A stretch of 64,000 nt of DNA from Rhynchosporium graminicola (Eukaryota > Ascomycota > Leotiomycetes > Helotiales > Ploettnerulaceae). The DNA lies in contig FJUW01000004.1 in the NCBI GenBank assembly GCA_900074885.1, forward strand, positions 1,396,225-1,460,224. The letters run 5' to 3'. The notes below the pieces were generated by a model, which was given only the letters and a program-made list of their open reading frames with translations, had not been told where the DNA came from and did not search any database. A program made the translations under genes and the position numbers. Positions 34,802 to 47,206 of the stretch are shown piece by piece (position 1 is the stretch's first letter; the number at the start of each line of letters is the position of its first letter).

Positions 34802-37000
34802 TCAGCGCTATTCGTAGCTCAGGAGGTTCAGTAAAGACTTCTAATTATCTTTTATAGAATAGTTTACTATTTAATAGTTAATAGTCGGAATAGTCGTATT
34901 TCGCCTTATTATAAAGTGACTTTAACTCTAGCGACTTCTTATTTACTAAGAAGACTCAGTCGATAATATTATAGTTTTCGATATTATAAGTAACTATAGA
35001 AGTAGTATTAGAAGCTTCCCCTACGAGAAACTCTTCCTCTATAAGTAAGTCGACCGGTAAACCGGGATCATAAGTTTCCTCTTATAAAATAGTCTTAAGA
35101 GTAGCAATAGAAGAGATCTCGACTAGCTAACCTAATAATAAGCTATAGACTTCTTTAACGCAGTCGAATTCAGCTATTTAAGAGAACTAGCCGAGTTCCT
35201 AGAGTACTTCCGAGCTGATTTTATCATTTAGGATTAGCTATTAGTTCTGAAGTATACGCTTCCTAGCTTCTAGTAGCGATAGGTCCTAATCTTATCGTAA
35301 TAGTATATTAGCTAGAGTATTTATAACCCCTATTCGATATATAATCTTAAAGTAGAATTAAGTAAAGAATTCAGCTTATCTCGCTTATTATATATTAAGA
35401 TCTTTAGTTATTATAAAATACTCTAAGGTATAGTAATTAGTATAAATGTAAATAATTTTCTATACTCTAAGTAGCTTAAGCTTATACTACTAGAAGGAGC
35501 GAAAGATAGTAAGAAGCTCCTTATCATAGATCGAGTAATTTAGCTCCGTATTAATTATTATTTTAGAGAAGAAACTAACTAGATAGAATATCCTATCTTT
35601 CTAAAGTTACAAGAGAACGCTAGCTACTACCTTATCAGAAGAGTCGATTTTAAGTCTAGTTTACTTAAATAGATCGTAATAATAAAGGATTAGTATAAAC
35701 TAGAGAGCGTAACGAAAGCGCTTCTAAGTATCTTTATACTTAGCGCCGAAGAGAAATTTAATATCTTTCCCTATAAGTAATATAAGAAGGCAATAAATAC
35801 TACTATAGTTTTTAATAAACCTATAGTAGAAGTTATAAAAACTAAAGTAACTCTGCACTTTATATATATTATTAGCGTACTTCTAGTTCTTAATAACTTC
35901 GATCTTCTCGGGATTAACTTTAATTCTATTAATACTAATAATAAATCTAAGACACTTTATATAGATAATACTAAATTCAGATTTCTTAATATTAGCTTAA
36001 AAGCTATAAGCCTATAGAATCTCGAAAATCTTTCGTATATAGATATCGTACTCTACCTCTAAGTCTGAATAGATTAAGATATCGTCTAAGTATACTAAGT
36101 AGAAGTTATCTAAATGCTCTATTAATATATCGTTAATAAAACGCTAAAAGATAGCTAGCTTATTTATAAGGCCGAAAGGAAGTACCTTATACTTATATAC
36201 CCTATATCGAGTGCGAAAGATAATTAAATCTTCAGAATCTTTCGATATGCGGATTTTATAAAACGCTTATTAAATATCGACTTTTATAAAGATTTTCGCT
36301 TTAGAGATTCGTACTATTATCTTATCGATTTAATGAATAGGGTATAAGTCCTTCTAGGTAAGCTCGTTTAGCTTCCGAAAGTTAATATAGAATTATAGCT
36401 TACTACCCGCTTTTTTAGCTATTAGAATTAGTGCAGCCTAAGGAGTATTAGATAGTGCGATAAAGCTTTTATAGAGGTTCTTAGTAATATATCATTTAGC
36501 TTCTACTAAGTACTTATCCGGCATCCTTCGAAGTAGTTCGGTAGTTAAGGTATTATCTCCTATGAGCTTAATCTCATAATCTACTATTAGTTATCTCTTA
36601 GCTAAATTATTAAAGACTCTCGCGGAGAAGAGACTTTCAAATTCCTTCTACTTAGTAAGGAGTCTTTCCTTAATTATCTTATCGTTCTCACGATACTTTA
36701 CTTTCCTAGCTTCGTTAGCAGTAAGACCTTCGTTAAGAGCATATAATTCGATAGTATCTATTACTTAAGTACTTTCATAACGCTGAATTTTATCTTAGAT
36801 TTCTTTAAGAAAGTAATAAATACCTTAGAGCTATTACTCTTATTTCGATATTTCTAGTTTAAATAGAAGTTATATATAATAGTAGTAGAGATCTGATTAA
36901 TATCGGTTTTATAAAGTAAATCTCTTGCCTCTCGACGTGCTTACTTATCGATCTAGCGCTATTTAGTTACTTCGTAAGTAATATTATCCTCTCGGGAACC
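34802..37000 (-). pseudogene. pol: Element I RT, RNase H and start of integrase
   Basis: The minus-strand RT at about 36480-35900 reads SFIALSNTP*AALILIAKKAGS, INFRKLNELT, KIFIKVDI, VLPFGLINKLAIF and VYLDDILIYSD. The YLDD catalytic box is intact, unlike in the other elements here. RNase H follows at about 35800-35100 and integrase is reached before the B insertion at 34801. Ty3/Gypsy order. Confidence 0.87.
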
Positions 37001-37500
37001 GGGATCATAAGTCTAGAAGAGGTTATTAGCTAACTCGTGACTTACTAATAGCTTATTTATAGCTTATACGCTATACTTCTATTCTCTTATAAACGCTAAT
37101 AAGCGACTTTCTTTCGCCTTCTTAACTAGTACTAGTCGAGAAGCTTATATACTAATAACTTCTTAGTTTATTAGAGTATCTTATCGCTCTTAATTAAGTT
37201 AATATTATTAGTTTACTACTTTATCGCTTAGAGGTAATAATAGCTCTAGTCTTTTATTATAGTAGTATACTAGTATTATATCTATTAGCTACTTCAGATA
37301 GTTCTTATAGTAACGATTAAAGTTTTATTTAAGTTCGTAATATTCTAAGAATTTATATCTTATTAGTATATTATTACTCCTTAAATCGGTAATTAGAAAG
37401 AGGAAGTTAACTCGATAACAGTCGATAGTAAGAGTAAGGAGAATTACGTAGATAATAATAGTATCAGCCTTTATAATTAATAAGGATAATAAGTTTCAGG
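37001..37500 (-). pseudogene. Element I protease/RT upstream region
   Basis: Remnant coding sequence of I between RT and the K1 insertion (TSD TCAGG at 37496-37500). By gene order it should hold the protease-RT linker; no protease motif could be read with confidence. Confidence 0.4.
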
Positions 37501-37521
37501 TGTAACGGGGTTAAGGTTAAG

Positions 37522-37723
37522 TGTAACGATACAAGACTCAAGGCGGTATATAAGTAAGAATAAACAAGTAGGGAGGCTAAGAGCGATCTTATATGGTCTG
37601 GTACGAAGGAAACAGAAAGATGCAGAGCTCTGAAGGAGTCTGCACCTTCTATATATACAAGGAGGGTATGCCTAAGGCACCGATACTGGCCCGTATCTGC
37701 CACGTATACTATGCGCCGTCACA
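37522..37723 (-). mobile_element. J1, solo LTR of the J family (202 bp)
   Basis: Starts TGTAACGATACAAG and ends GCGCCGTCACA, with perfect TSD TTAAG (37517-37521 and 37724-37728), and lies inside the left LTR of K1. It is hardly RIP-mutated. An 80-codon open stretch across it is an LTR by-product. Confidence 0.92.
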
Positions 37724-38190
37724 TTAAGCTCTCACTAACTACGCTATCTGGACCAAAAGATTATAATATACTGCGTAAGCAGTATACGCTTAACACTATA
37801 TATATATAATCGACTACCACGTGACTATTATAATATCTCCCCTCTTAGTAAGCTCGCCCTCGAGCGCCTTAGGCCGAAGAATTGCCGTGACTACGCCGAC
37901 TAATATATTACGTTAAACCCCTAAGGGTTATAATATAATATACTAATACGAGAGATCTCGAAGTCGATACTATTACCCCTTATTAGCTTGATATAAGCAG
38001 TTTGAATATATTATATGCGTTTCAGTACTTAGAGGTACCCGCAGGTTATAATATAGTATATTAGGCTCTACGCTTTGCGCTAAGCCGACTGACTCTGCGC
38101 TATATGCGCTACGCGCTATATACGTTATACGCCCCGTGCTCAGAGGTACTCTACTAGAAGACCGGTTGCGTAGTATATTCTATAATAGGG

Positions 38191-38305
38191 TTGAGGTTAA
38201 GCTCTTACTAACTACGCCATCTGGACCAAAAGATCACAATATACTGCGCAAGCAGTATACGCTTAACACCGTACATATACAATCGACTACCACGTGACTA
38301 TTACA
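38191..38305 (-). repeat. K1 5' LTR with perfect hairpin
   Basis: Contains TATACTGC-GCAA-GCAGTATA at 38240-38259, an 8-bp perfect stem with a GNRA-type loop. The left LTR has the same stem with loop GTAA at 37767-37786. Confidence 0.9.
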
Positions 38306-38310
38306 TCAGG

Positions 38311-39541
38311 AGAGTACGGAAATTAATACTTAAGAGATCACGAAGTTTAAGAGTAACTGAAATACGTAGAGCTCTAAAGATATTTACTCTACTATTAATA
38401 TATACTTCTATTTTAATAAATAATCCGTTTCTTTCTAATTCTATAGTAACTAGGAATTATTTTCTTTTAATAAGAGAATAGAAATTAGTATTTAAGTCTT
38501 TCTATAGATCGAGGCGTTAGCTATAAGGTAAGACTATTCTATAGCTTAATAGTTTCCTAATAGCTTATCGATCTCTACTAGAGAGAAGATATTAGTATTA
38601 TCGTTATTATTCTTCTCTACGCTATATATAGTAGCGATATCCTCTATAGTCTAACCGGTTATCTTAGCGATTTTTATAGCGTTAGGATAATCCCGAGCCT
38701 AATAACTATCCTTCTTATAAATATAGTAAGTATCAATAGTAGTAGTAGTACGAGATACTCGCGAACCGGGACTATAAGTATTAGCTCGTGAGATAATCTT
38801 AGGAGCGAATCATATATTCTTAGTATAATCGTTAATCTAGAAACTACTCTTAGTAGTACGTTTAGTATCGAAGTAAGTCTCTCTCTTAAGAATACCCGGG
38901 ACCTTAACTAGAATAATAATAGTAGTAGCTTTCTTATTAAAGTTCTACTTAGTAGTGATATTTCTAAACTTATAATTACTAATGGTAAGGAACTCGTCGA
39001 GAGTAGTATAATTATAGTTTATCTCGTACTTCCGAGTAGTAATAGTATACTCTAAAGCGAGAGAGAGCTTATTATAAAAGTCGCCGAACTATTATTCCTT
39101 AGGAATCTTACTAGTAGTAGCGAAGTTAGTAAACTAGACTCGGAATTAATTATAAGTTATAGTATTAGTTATAATAAGATATTTATAAGAAGCTTTAGCT
39201 TTCTAAACGCAGTTATAATTAAAGAAACACTAGTCGAGGGCGGCTAAGATATTAGTAGTATCTTTGAATTTAGTATTATCTATATACTAAAAAATAATAG
39301 TCTTAGCCTCGCCTCCGGTACTCTTAAAGTAAGCCTTAATTTAAGTAGTACTAGTACGGAAATTACTAGAGAACTCTTCGATAAAGATCTTTATATCTAT
39401 CTTCTAAGCGTCGTACTCGATCTTACCCTTATAGTTAGTAAAGATAAGGCAGAGGTAACGAATCTTATAGGTATTAATAAGGGCGATAGCTTAATTAATC
39501 TTTAGAAAGTAGTAATTAATAAGTAGCTAGAGGTCTATAGT
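38311..39541 (-). pseudogene. gag: Element I Gag (C-terminal part) and protease region
   Basis: Minus-strand translation of about 39540-38880 gives a continuous capsid-like frame: FTNYKGKIEYDA*KIDIKIFIEEFSS, FKSTGGEAKTIIF*YIDNTKF, LAALD*CFFNYN, FTNFATTSKIPKE and LDEFLTISNYKFRN, typical of Gag of fungal Gypsy elements. 38310-38880 should hold the zinc knuckle and protease, too decayed to call. Interrupted on the right by Ja (TSD ATAGT). Confidence 0.7.
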
Positions 39542-41740
39542 TATGATAGCGCATGGTATACGTGGCAGATACGGGCTAGTATCAGTGCCTTAGGCATACC
39601 CTCCTTGTATATATAGAAGGTGCAGACTCCTTCAGAGCTCTATATCTTTCTGTTTCTTTTGTACTAGATTATATAAGATCGCTCTTAGCCTCCCTACTTA
39701 TTTATTCTTACTTATATATTATCTTAAGTCTTATATTATTATATTAAATAGAAAGATTAAGACCGCTAGGGATAGTATTAAATAATATCTTATCTAGAAA
39801 ACTCGATTCGTATATATAACTACTAGGGAGCTTTTCGCTGAGTTATCTCTACTTACCTTAGATTTTCGGAATTATACGGAAATAATTAGTACTATTAATT
39901 ACGAATTCGATAGTTAGGTTTTCAAAAGAGCTAAGATTCTAGAGATCTCTCGGATAGCTAGGAATTTGAATATAATTTAGCTTTAGAAGTACTAGTATTA
40001 CTACGAAGTTACTCTCAGATACTTCGAAACTTGTTTTTTCGTATATACGAAGTAAAATAATAGACGAATTTTAGATAGAAACTTCCTTATAAGCTCTAAT
40101 ATTTATTATCCTCTTACTTAACTTTAACTTTCTGAAAGTAGCTTTTATAACGAAAAACCTTACTTTTAAGCTAAGACGAAGTAGCTTATTACCTTAGCGG
40201 AAATTATTAGAATTCGACTTATAATCCTTATACTTTAGTATAATTTATATCCTTTAATAGAATCGACCTCTTTTTACTAGAACTTTTAATTTAATACTTT
40301 CTATATCTACTTAATAAAGATATCTAACTTTTCTTAATCTTTTAGCTTCTTTAGAATTCGATTTCGACTTTCGCTTCTTCTATAACTTTTAAGTATTCTA
40401 TTACTTTCGCTTAGTCTCGCTTACCTAATACTATACCTCTTAAGAAAGCTTAGCTAGCTCTTATAGCTTTATTAGAATACTCTCGTAGCCCCTCCGATTC
40501 CGTACTTACTATAGAATTATTTCAATCGATTAAAGACTATTAATTATAAATAGAATCGATTACTTAGGAGCTTTCTATTAGTATTAGTCGTATCGAATAG
40601 ATATTTACCGAGTTTTTATATACTTAGATATAATCGATGAACTCTAGACCTTTAGTAAACCTTAGACCTTTAGTAAACTTAGTATTATAATTACTAATAG
40701 AACTTACCTTTAAACGCTCTTTAATTAATAATTTATAGATCTCCGGTAAGTTATAACTAACTAAAAGTATTAATAATCTTAATATAAAGATTAACTTATC
40801 TTTTAGCTAATAGTATACTTCTATTTAGAACTAACTAGAAGTTAATTTAGACTAATACTTAATTACGCGTACTTATAAAGCGCTAGTCTAGAGCTTTACT
40901 TCTAGCCTTATAAGAGGTTACTTAGAATTATAATATCTCTCGGAAATTATACCTTTCTCTTCTACTAAAGAGATAATTTTAGTACTCGCTTTTTATTACT
41001 TTTCCGGACTCGAAATAGAGTAATATTAAACTGAATTTCATAAGCTTTTAATAAAAAAGAAATCCTTTTTATAATTCTATATAAAGTTCTAAAGCTTAGT
41101 AATTCTCAGCTAAATCAGAGTAATACTTTTACCTCTAGCCGAAGCTTACTATACGGCTACATATAGCTACTACTCTAATTAAGTACTCTTAGAAAACTAA
41201 TTATTTAGCTATAGTCTCTTCTCTTATAGCACTTGATTTAGAACTCTCTTAACTACTTTTAATACCTCGAGCTACTCTAGCTCTACTAATAGTTAATATA
41301 TCTTCTGAGCTCTTAATACTTATCGAGGAAGTATAGTATTACTACTATAAGAAGTATAGTTACTATAAGGGCGATTATCTGATATTAAAGATAAAGAAGA
41401 AGTAATTTATATCTTACGTTTTAGATTAATAATTACTTAGATTTTATTTAGAATTCGACTTAATTTAACTATCTTTTCTTTTATTTTTTATTTACTTTTA
41501 AAGGCTCGAGGGCGAGCCTTTATTTTAGAAAGGGGTAATATAATAGCGTATAGTATACGTGGCAGATACGGGCTAGTATTAGTGCCTTAGGTATACCCTC
41601 CTTATATATATAGAAGGTGCAGACTCCTTTAGAGCTCTATATCTTTCTATTTCCTTCGTACTAGACTATATAAGATCGCTCTTAGTCTCCCTACTTATTT
41701 ATTCTTACTTATATACCGCCTTGAGTCTTATGTCGTTATA
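39542..41740 (+). mobile_element. Ja, gag-only non-autonomous LTR element (2199 bp)
   Basis: LTRs 39542-39743 and 41539-41740 (202 bp each), TSD ATAGT (39537-39541 and 41741-41745), polypurine tract TTAGAAAGGGGTAA before the right LTR. The 1.8-kb internal part encodes a Gag remnant ending in a zinc knuckle, then the polypurine tract, with no protease, RT or integrase. Its LTR 3' end and the bases following the 5' LTR match element L, suggesting L-type elements mobilised it. Confidence 0.9.
40850..41400 (+). pseudogene. gag: J-family Gag-like protein with CCHC knuckle
   Basis: The plus-strand frame at about 40870-41130 reads TYKALV*SFTSSLIRGYLEL, LVLAFYYFSGLEIE and FHKLLIKKKSFL, followed in another frame by a CX2CX4HX4C zinc knuckle at 41337-41378 in which every ligand codon is mutated to Tyr (YYYYKKYSYYKGDY). 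Spacing is exact. Copies in Jb (about 43855-43900) and, inverted, Jc (about 44545-44590) show the same pattern. A Gag-only product could co-assemble with particles made by a related autonomous element. Confidence 0.65.
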
Positions 41741-41745
41741 ATAGT

Positions 41746-42057
41746 AAGAGCGCGGGCTTAACGAGTAGTAGTATTATCTCTAGCTCTAATAGTCTTATTA
41801 GTAGTAACTAGATTAGTAATCTATTTTATCTGCGTAATATTAAAAGTAAATATTTCCGCTATAATAACTAATAGAGTACTTTCTCTAGTAATAAGAGTAA
41901 GAGTAGCAGATTTAGTCTCCGAGATAAGAGAGATTAATAGTAATATAGATAGGAATATAATAGTAGTATTAATAGTTAAGGTTAACTTTAGAAGTTTTAG
42001 AGACTCGGGCTAAAGTATAAGTTCCTCGTCCGCTTCCTCGAAGTCGTTATTAATAGA
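41746..42057 (-). pseudogene. Element I Gag, middle segment
   Basis: The I-element remnant between Ja and Jb has a nearly open minus-strand frame (NNDFEEADEELIL, ISETKSATLTLITRE, TNKTIRARDN). Together with 38311-39541 and 46473-47206 it forms the 5' coding part of I. Confidence 0.5.
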
Positions 42058-42062
42058 CTCTG

Positions 42063-45000
42063 TGTGACGGCGCATAGTATACGTAGCAGATACGGGCCAG
42101 TATCAGTGCCTTAGGCATACCCTCCTTATATATATAGAAGGTGCAGACTCCTTTAGAGCTCTATATCTTTCTGTTTCTTTCGTACTAGATTATATAAGAT
42201 CGCTCTTAGCTTTCCTACTTATTTATTCTTACTTATATATTACCTTGAGTCTTATATTATTATATTAAATAGAAAGATTAAGACTACTAAGGATAGTATT
42301 AAATAATATCTCACTTAGAAAACTCGATTCGAACGTACAACTTAAAGGGAGCTCTTCGCTAAGTTATTTCTACTTACCTTAGATTTTTGTACTTCGGAAT
42401 CATACGGAAATAGTTAGTACTCTCTTCAACTTACGAATTCGATAGTTAGGTTTTTAAAATAGCCGAGATTCTAGAGATCTCTCAGATAGCTAGGAATTTA
42501 GACGTAATTCAGCTTTAGAAGTACTAACTAGTATTACTACGAAGTTACTCTCGGATACTTCGAAACTCGTTTCTTTATATATATAAAGTAAAATAGCGGA
42601 CGAATTCTAAGTAGAAACTTCCTTATAAGCTCTAATATTTATTATCCTCTTATCTAACTTTAAGTTTCTAAAAGTAGCTCTAATAGCGAAAAACCTTACT
42701 TTTAAGCTAAAACGAAATAGCTTATTACCCTAGCGGAAATTACCGGAATTCGACTTATAATCCTTATACCCTAGTATAATTTATTCCCTTTAGTAGAATT
42801 AACTTTCTTTTACTAGAACTTTTAATTTAATACTTTCTATATCTACTTAACTAAGATATCTGACTCTTCTTAACCTTTTAGTTTCTTTAGAATTCGATTT
42901 CGACTTTCGCTTCTTCTATAACTTTTAAGTATTCTATTACTTTCGCTTAGCTTCGCTTATCTAATACCTCCTAAGAAAGCTCAGCTAGCTCCTATAGCTT
43001 CATCGGAATACCCTCGCAGCCCCTCCGATTCCGTGCCTACTATAGAATTACTTCAATCGATTGAAGACTATTAATTATAGATAGAATCGACTACTTAGGA
43101 GCTCTCTATTAGTATTAGTCGTATTAAGCAGATATTTACTGAGTTTTTACGTACTTAAGTATAATTAGTAAACCCTAGACCTTTAGTAAACTCGATATCT
43201 TAATTACTAATAGAACTTACTCTTAAACGCTTTTTAATTAATAATTTATAAACTTCTAGTAAGTTATAATTAACTAAAAGTATTAATAATCTTAATATAA
43301 GAATTAACTTATCTTTTAGCTAATAATATACTTTTATTTAGGACTAACTAGAAGTTAATTCAGACTAATACCTGATTATACGTACTTATAAAGCGCTAAT
43401 CTAAAGCTCTACTTCTAGCTTTATAAGAGGTTACTTAAAACTATAGTATCTCTCGGAAATTATATCTTTCTCTTCTACTAAAGAGATAATTTTAGTACTC
43501 GCTTCTTATTACTTTTCTAGACTCGAAACGAAATAATATTATACTAAATTTCATAAGCTTTTAATAAAAAAGGAGTTCTTTTTATAATTCTATATAAAGT
43601 TCTAAAGCTTAGTAATTCTCAGAGGTATAGCTAAATTAGAGTAATACTTTTACCTCTAGCTAAAGCTTATTATATAGCTACGTATAGCTACTGCTCTAAT
43701 TAAGTACTCTTAGAAGACTAATTATTTAGCTATAGTCTTTTCTCTTACGGCACTCGATTTAGAACTCTCTCGATTACTTTTAATACTTTAAGCTACTCTA
43801 GTTCTACTAATAAGTAGTATATCTTCGGAGCTCTTAATACTTATTAAGGAAGTATAGTATTACTATTATAAGAAGTATAGTTATTATAAGAGCGACTATC
43901 TGATATTAAAAACGAAGAAGAAGTAATTTATATCTTACGCTTTAGATTAATAGTTATTTAGATTTTATTTAGAATTTAACTTAATTTAACTTCTTTTCTT
44001 TTATTAAGTTATTTACTTTTAAATACTCGAGGGCGAGCCTTTATCTTAGAAGAGAGTAATATAATAGCGTATAGTATATATAGTAGATACAGGCTAGTAT
44101 TAGTACCTTAAGTATACCCTCCTTATATATATAGAAGATACAGACTCCTTTAGAGCTCTATATCTTTCTGTTTCCTTCGTACTATAATGACACAAGACTC
44201 AAGGCGGTATATAAGTAAGAATAAACAAGTAGGGAGGCTAAGAGCGATCTTATATAGTCTAGTACAAAGGAAACAGAAAGATACAGAGCTCTAAAGGAGT
44301 CTGCACTTTCTATATATATAAGGAGGGTATGCCTAAGGCACCGATACTAGCCCGTATCTGCCACGTATACTATACGCTATTATATTACTCTCTTCTAAGA
44401 TAAAAGCTTACCCTCGAGCCTTTAAAAGTAATAAGAAACGAAAGAAAAGAGAGTTAAATCTAGTCGAATTCTAAATAAAATCTAAGTAATTATTAATCTA
44501 AAGCGTAAGATATAAATTACTCCTTCTTTATTTTTAATATCAGATAATTACCCTTATAGTAATTATACTTCTTATAGTAGTAATATTATACTTCCTCGAT
44601 AGGTATTAAGAGCTCAGAAGATATACTAACTATTAGTAGAGCTAGAGTAGCTCGAGGTATTAAAAGTAGTCGAGAGAGTTCTAAATCGAGTACTATAAGA
44701 GAAGAGACTATAGCTAAATAATTAGTCTTCTAAGAGTACTTAATTAGAGCAGTAGCTATATATAGCTATATAGTAAGCTTCGGCTAGAGGTAAAAGTACT
44801 ACTCTAATTCAGCTATACTTTTAAGAATTACTAAGCTTTAGAACTTTATACGGAATTATAAAAAGGACTCTTTTTTTATTAAAAGCTTATAAAATTCGAT
44901 CTGATATTATTCCGTTTCGAGTCCGGAAAAGTAGTAAGAAGCGAGTACTGAAATTATCTCTTTAGTAGAAAAGAAAGGTATAATTTCTAAGAGATACTAT

Positions 45001-46467
45001 AGTTCTAAGTAATTTCTTATAAAGCTAGAAGTAGAGCTCTAGACTAGTGCTTTATAAGTACGCATAGTTAGGTATTAGTCTGAATTAACTTCTAGTTAGT
45101 CCTAAATAGAAGTATACTATTAGCTAAAAGATAAGTTAATCCTTATATTAAGATTATCGATACTTTTAGTTAGTTATAACTTACTAGAGGTCTATAAATT
45201 ATTAATTAAAGAGTATTTAAGAGTAAGTTCTATTAGTAATTATAATACCGAGTTTACTAAAGGTCTAAGGTTTATCGATTATACCTAAGTATATAAAAAC
45301 TCAGTAAATATCTATTCGATACGACTAATACTAATAGAAAGCTCCCGAGTAGTTGATTCTATTTATAATTAATAGTCTTTAATTAATTGAAGTAATTCTA
45401 TAGTAAGTACAGAATCGGAGGGACTACGAGAGTATTCCGGTGAAGCTATAAGAGCTAGCTAAGCTTTCTTAGGAAGTATAGTATTAGGTAAGCGAGACTA
45501 AGCGAAAGTAATAGAATACTTAAAAGTTATAGAAGAAGCGAAAGTCGAAATCGAATTCTAAAGAAGCTAAAAGATTAAAGAGAGTTAGATATCTTTATTA
45601 AGTAGATATAGAAAGTATTAAATTAAAAGTTCTAATAGAAAGAGGTCGATTCTACTAAGGGGGATAAATTATACTAAGGTATAAAGGTTATAAGTCGGAT
45701 TCTAGTAATTTCCGCTAGAGTAATAAGCTATTTTATCTTAGCTTAAAAGTAAGGTTTTTCGCTATTAGAGCTACTTTCGGAAGATTAAAGTTAAGTAAGA
45801 GAATAATAAATATTAGAGCTTATAAGGAAGTTTCTACCTAAAATTCGTCTGTTATTTTACTTTATACGTACGAAGGAATAAGTTTCGAAGTATCCGAGAG
45901 TAACTTTATAGTAATACTAGTACTTCTAAGGCTAAATTACGTTTAAATTCCTAGCTATCCGAGAGATCTCTAGAATCTTAGCTCTTTTGAAAACCTAACT
46001 ATCGAATTCGTAATTAATAGTATTAACTATTTCCGTATGATTCTGAAGTATAAAAATCTAAGGTAAGTAGAGATAACTTAGCGAAGAGCTCCCTAATAAT
46101 CGAAGTCGTACGTCTGAATCGAGTTTTCTAAATAAGATATTATTTAATACTATCCTTAGTAGTCTTAATCTTTCTATTTAATATAATAATATAAGACTTA
46201 AGGTAGTATATAAGTAAGAATAAATAAGTAGGGAGGCTAAGAGCGATCTTATATAGTCTAGTACAAAGGAAACAGAAAGATATAAAGCTCTAAAGGAGTC
46301 TGCACATTATATATATATAAGGAGGGTATGCCTAAGGCACCGATACTAGCCCGTATCTGCCACGTATACCATGCGCTATCACACGTACTAGACTATATAA
46401 GATCGCTCTTAGCCTCCCTACTTATTTATTCTTACTTATATACTGCCTTAAGTCTTGTATCGTTATA
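42063..46467 (+). mobile_element. Jb, gag-only element with Jc in its 3' LTR
   Basis: 5' LTR from 42063 (TGTGACGGCGC), right LTR 44060-44182 continued at 46389-46467, TSD CTCTG (42058-42062 and 46468-46472). With Jc and its duplicated CGTAC removed, Jb is 2199 bp, the same length as Ja, which supports the reconstruction of boundaries. Confidence 0.9.
44183..46383 (-). mobile_element. Jc, gag-only element (2201 bp) in opposite orientation
   Basis: LTRs 44183-44384 and 46182-46383 (202 bp each). TSD CGTAC at 44178-44182 and 46384-46388, inside the 3' LTR of Jb. The polypurine tract next to the left LTR shows minus orientation. Same internal organisation as Ja. An open stretch at 46328-46618 crosses the Jc LTR, the Jb LTR and element I and is not a gene. 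Confidence 0.92.
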
Positions 46468-46472
46468 CTCTG

Positions 46473-47206
46473 AACTAATTTCTTCTTTAATAGTATTACT
46501 CTTAATAGTATCTCTAATGGTATCCTCCGCTAGCGCGCTTCTACTTATCTTCTATTCAGGGAACCCGAGTCTATCTAGTATAAAGGGCTCTCGAGTGCTT
46601 CAGCGCGGTTATATATAAGAGAGCCCGCTATAGCTAAAAAACGCGCTTAAGAAGAACCTAAAGCTTAATAGTAACTTATTTAAGAGGATAAAGATTAATA
46701 TAGCGCGAGAGTAAGTATATTCTTAAAGTCCCTTAGTAGAGTATATATTTAAGGTATTAGAAAGTTACTAATTAAGTTCACTTTAGATTCCTTTTCTAAG
46801 TTCACTTTACTTTAGCTATCGAGTTCTCTTCTTATAAGTATATATAGAGTTAGAATCATAGGAGGGAGCTTCGTAGAGGTCATGGAGGTTCGTAGAAGTC
46901 GTAATATTAAGAGAGTTTAAGGTCGAGGATACGTAAGGCTAAGTATAAGGCTAAAAGCGTAAAAAATAACGTAATAAGATTTTTTAGTATAATTATACTA
47001 TAGAGGTAGTACTAATTAAGGGAGGGAGTTCAGCTTTCTCTGAAATACTCTACTTCTAAGGTATAGAAGTAGATAGCGCATATAATTAAAGTTATCGAGT
47101 ATAAGTAAGGTGAAAGTCGTAGAAGTCGTACTAAGAAGGTAATACTAGCTTTAAGGCTTCTAAATAGATATTACTACTTCCTAGCGAGGTAATTAATCTT
47201 TTCTTA
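46473..47206 (-). other. Element I 5' leader and Gag start region
   Basis: Lies between Jb and the I 5' LTR. No confident coding frame. It contains repeated GTAGAAGTCGTA/GGAGGTTCGTAGAAGTCGT blocks near 46865-46905 and 47105-47130. By position it should hold the primer-binding site and the start of gag. Confidence 0.45.

Larger units (their letters stand above)
37501..38305 (-). mobile_element. K1, TRIM-like miniature LTR element (about 600 bp without J1)
   Basis: Left LTR 37501-37832 (interrupted by solo LTR J1), internal about 358 bases (37833-38190), right LTR 38191-38305 (115 bp), TSD TCAGG on both sides (37496-37500 and 38306-38310). The internal part has no coding capacity; a purine tract for minus orientation lies at 37833-37848. 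The size and the LTR-internal-LTR layout fit TRIM elements (terminal-repeat retrotransposon in miniature). Related solo LTRs: K2 (54911) and K3 (60338). Confidence 0.88.

Noticed and set aside
37464..37703. 79-codon open stretch on the minus strand
   Set aside because: Runs from solo LTR J1 through K1 into element I; a chance frame across an insertion junction.
46328..46618. 96-codon open stretch on the plus strand
   Set aside because: Crosses the Jc LTR, the tail of the Jb LTR and element I, so it cannot be one ancestral gene.
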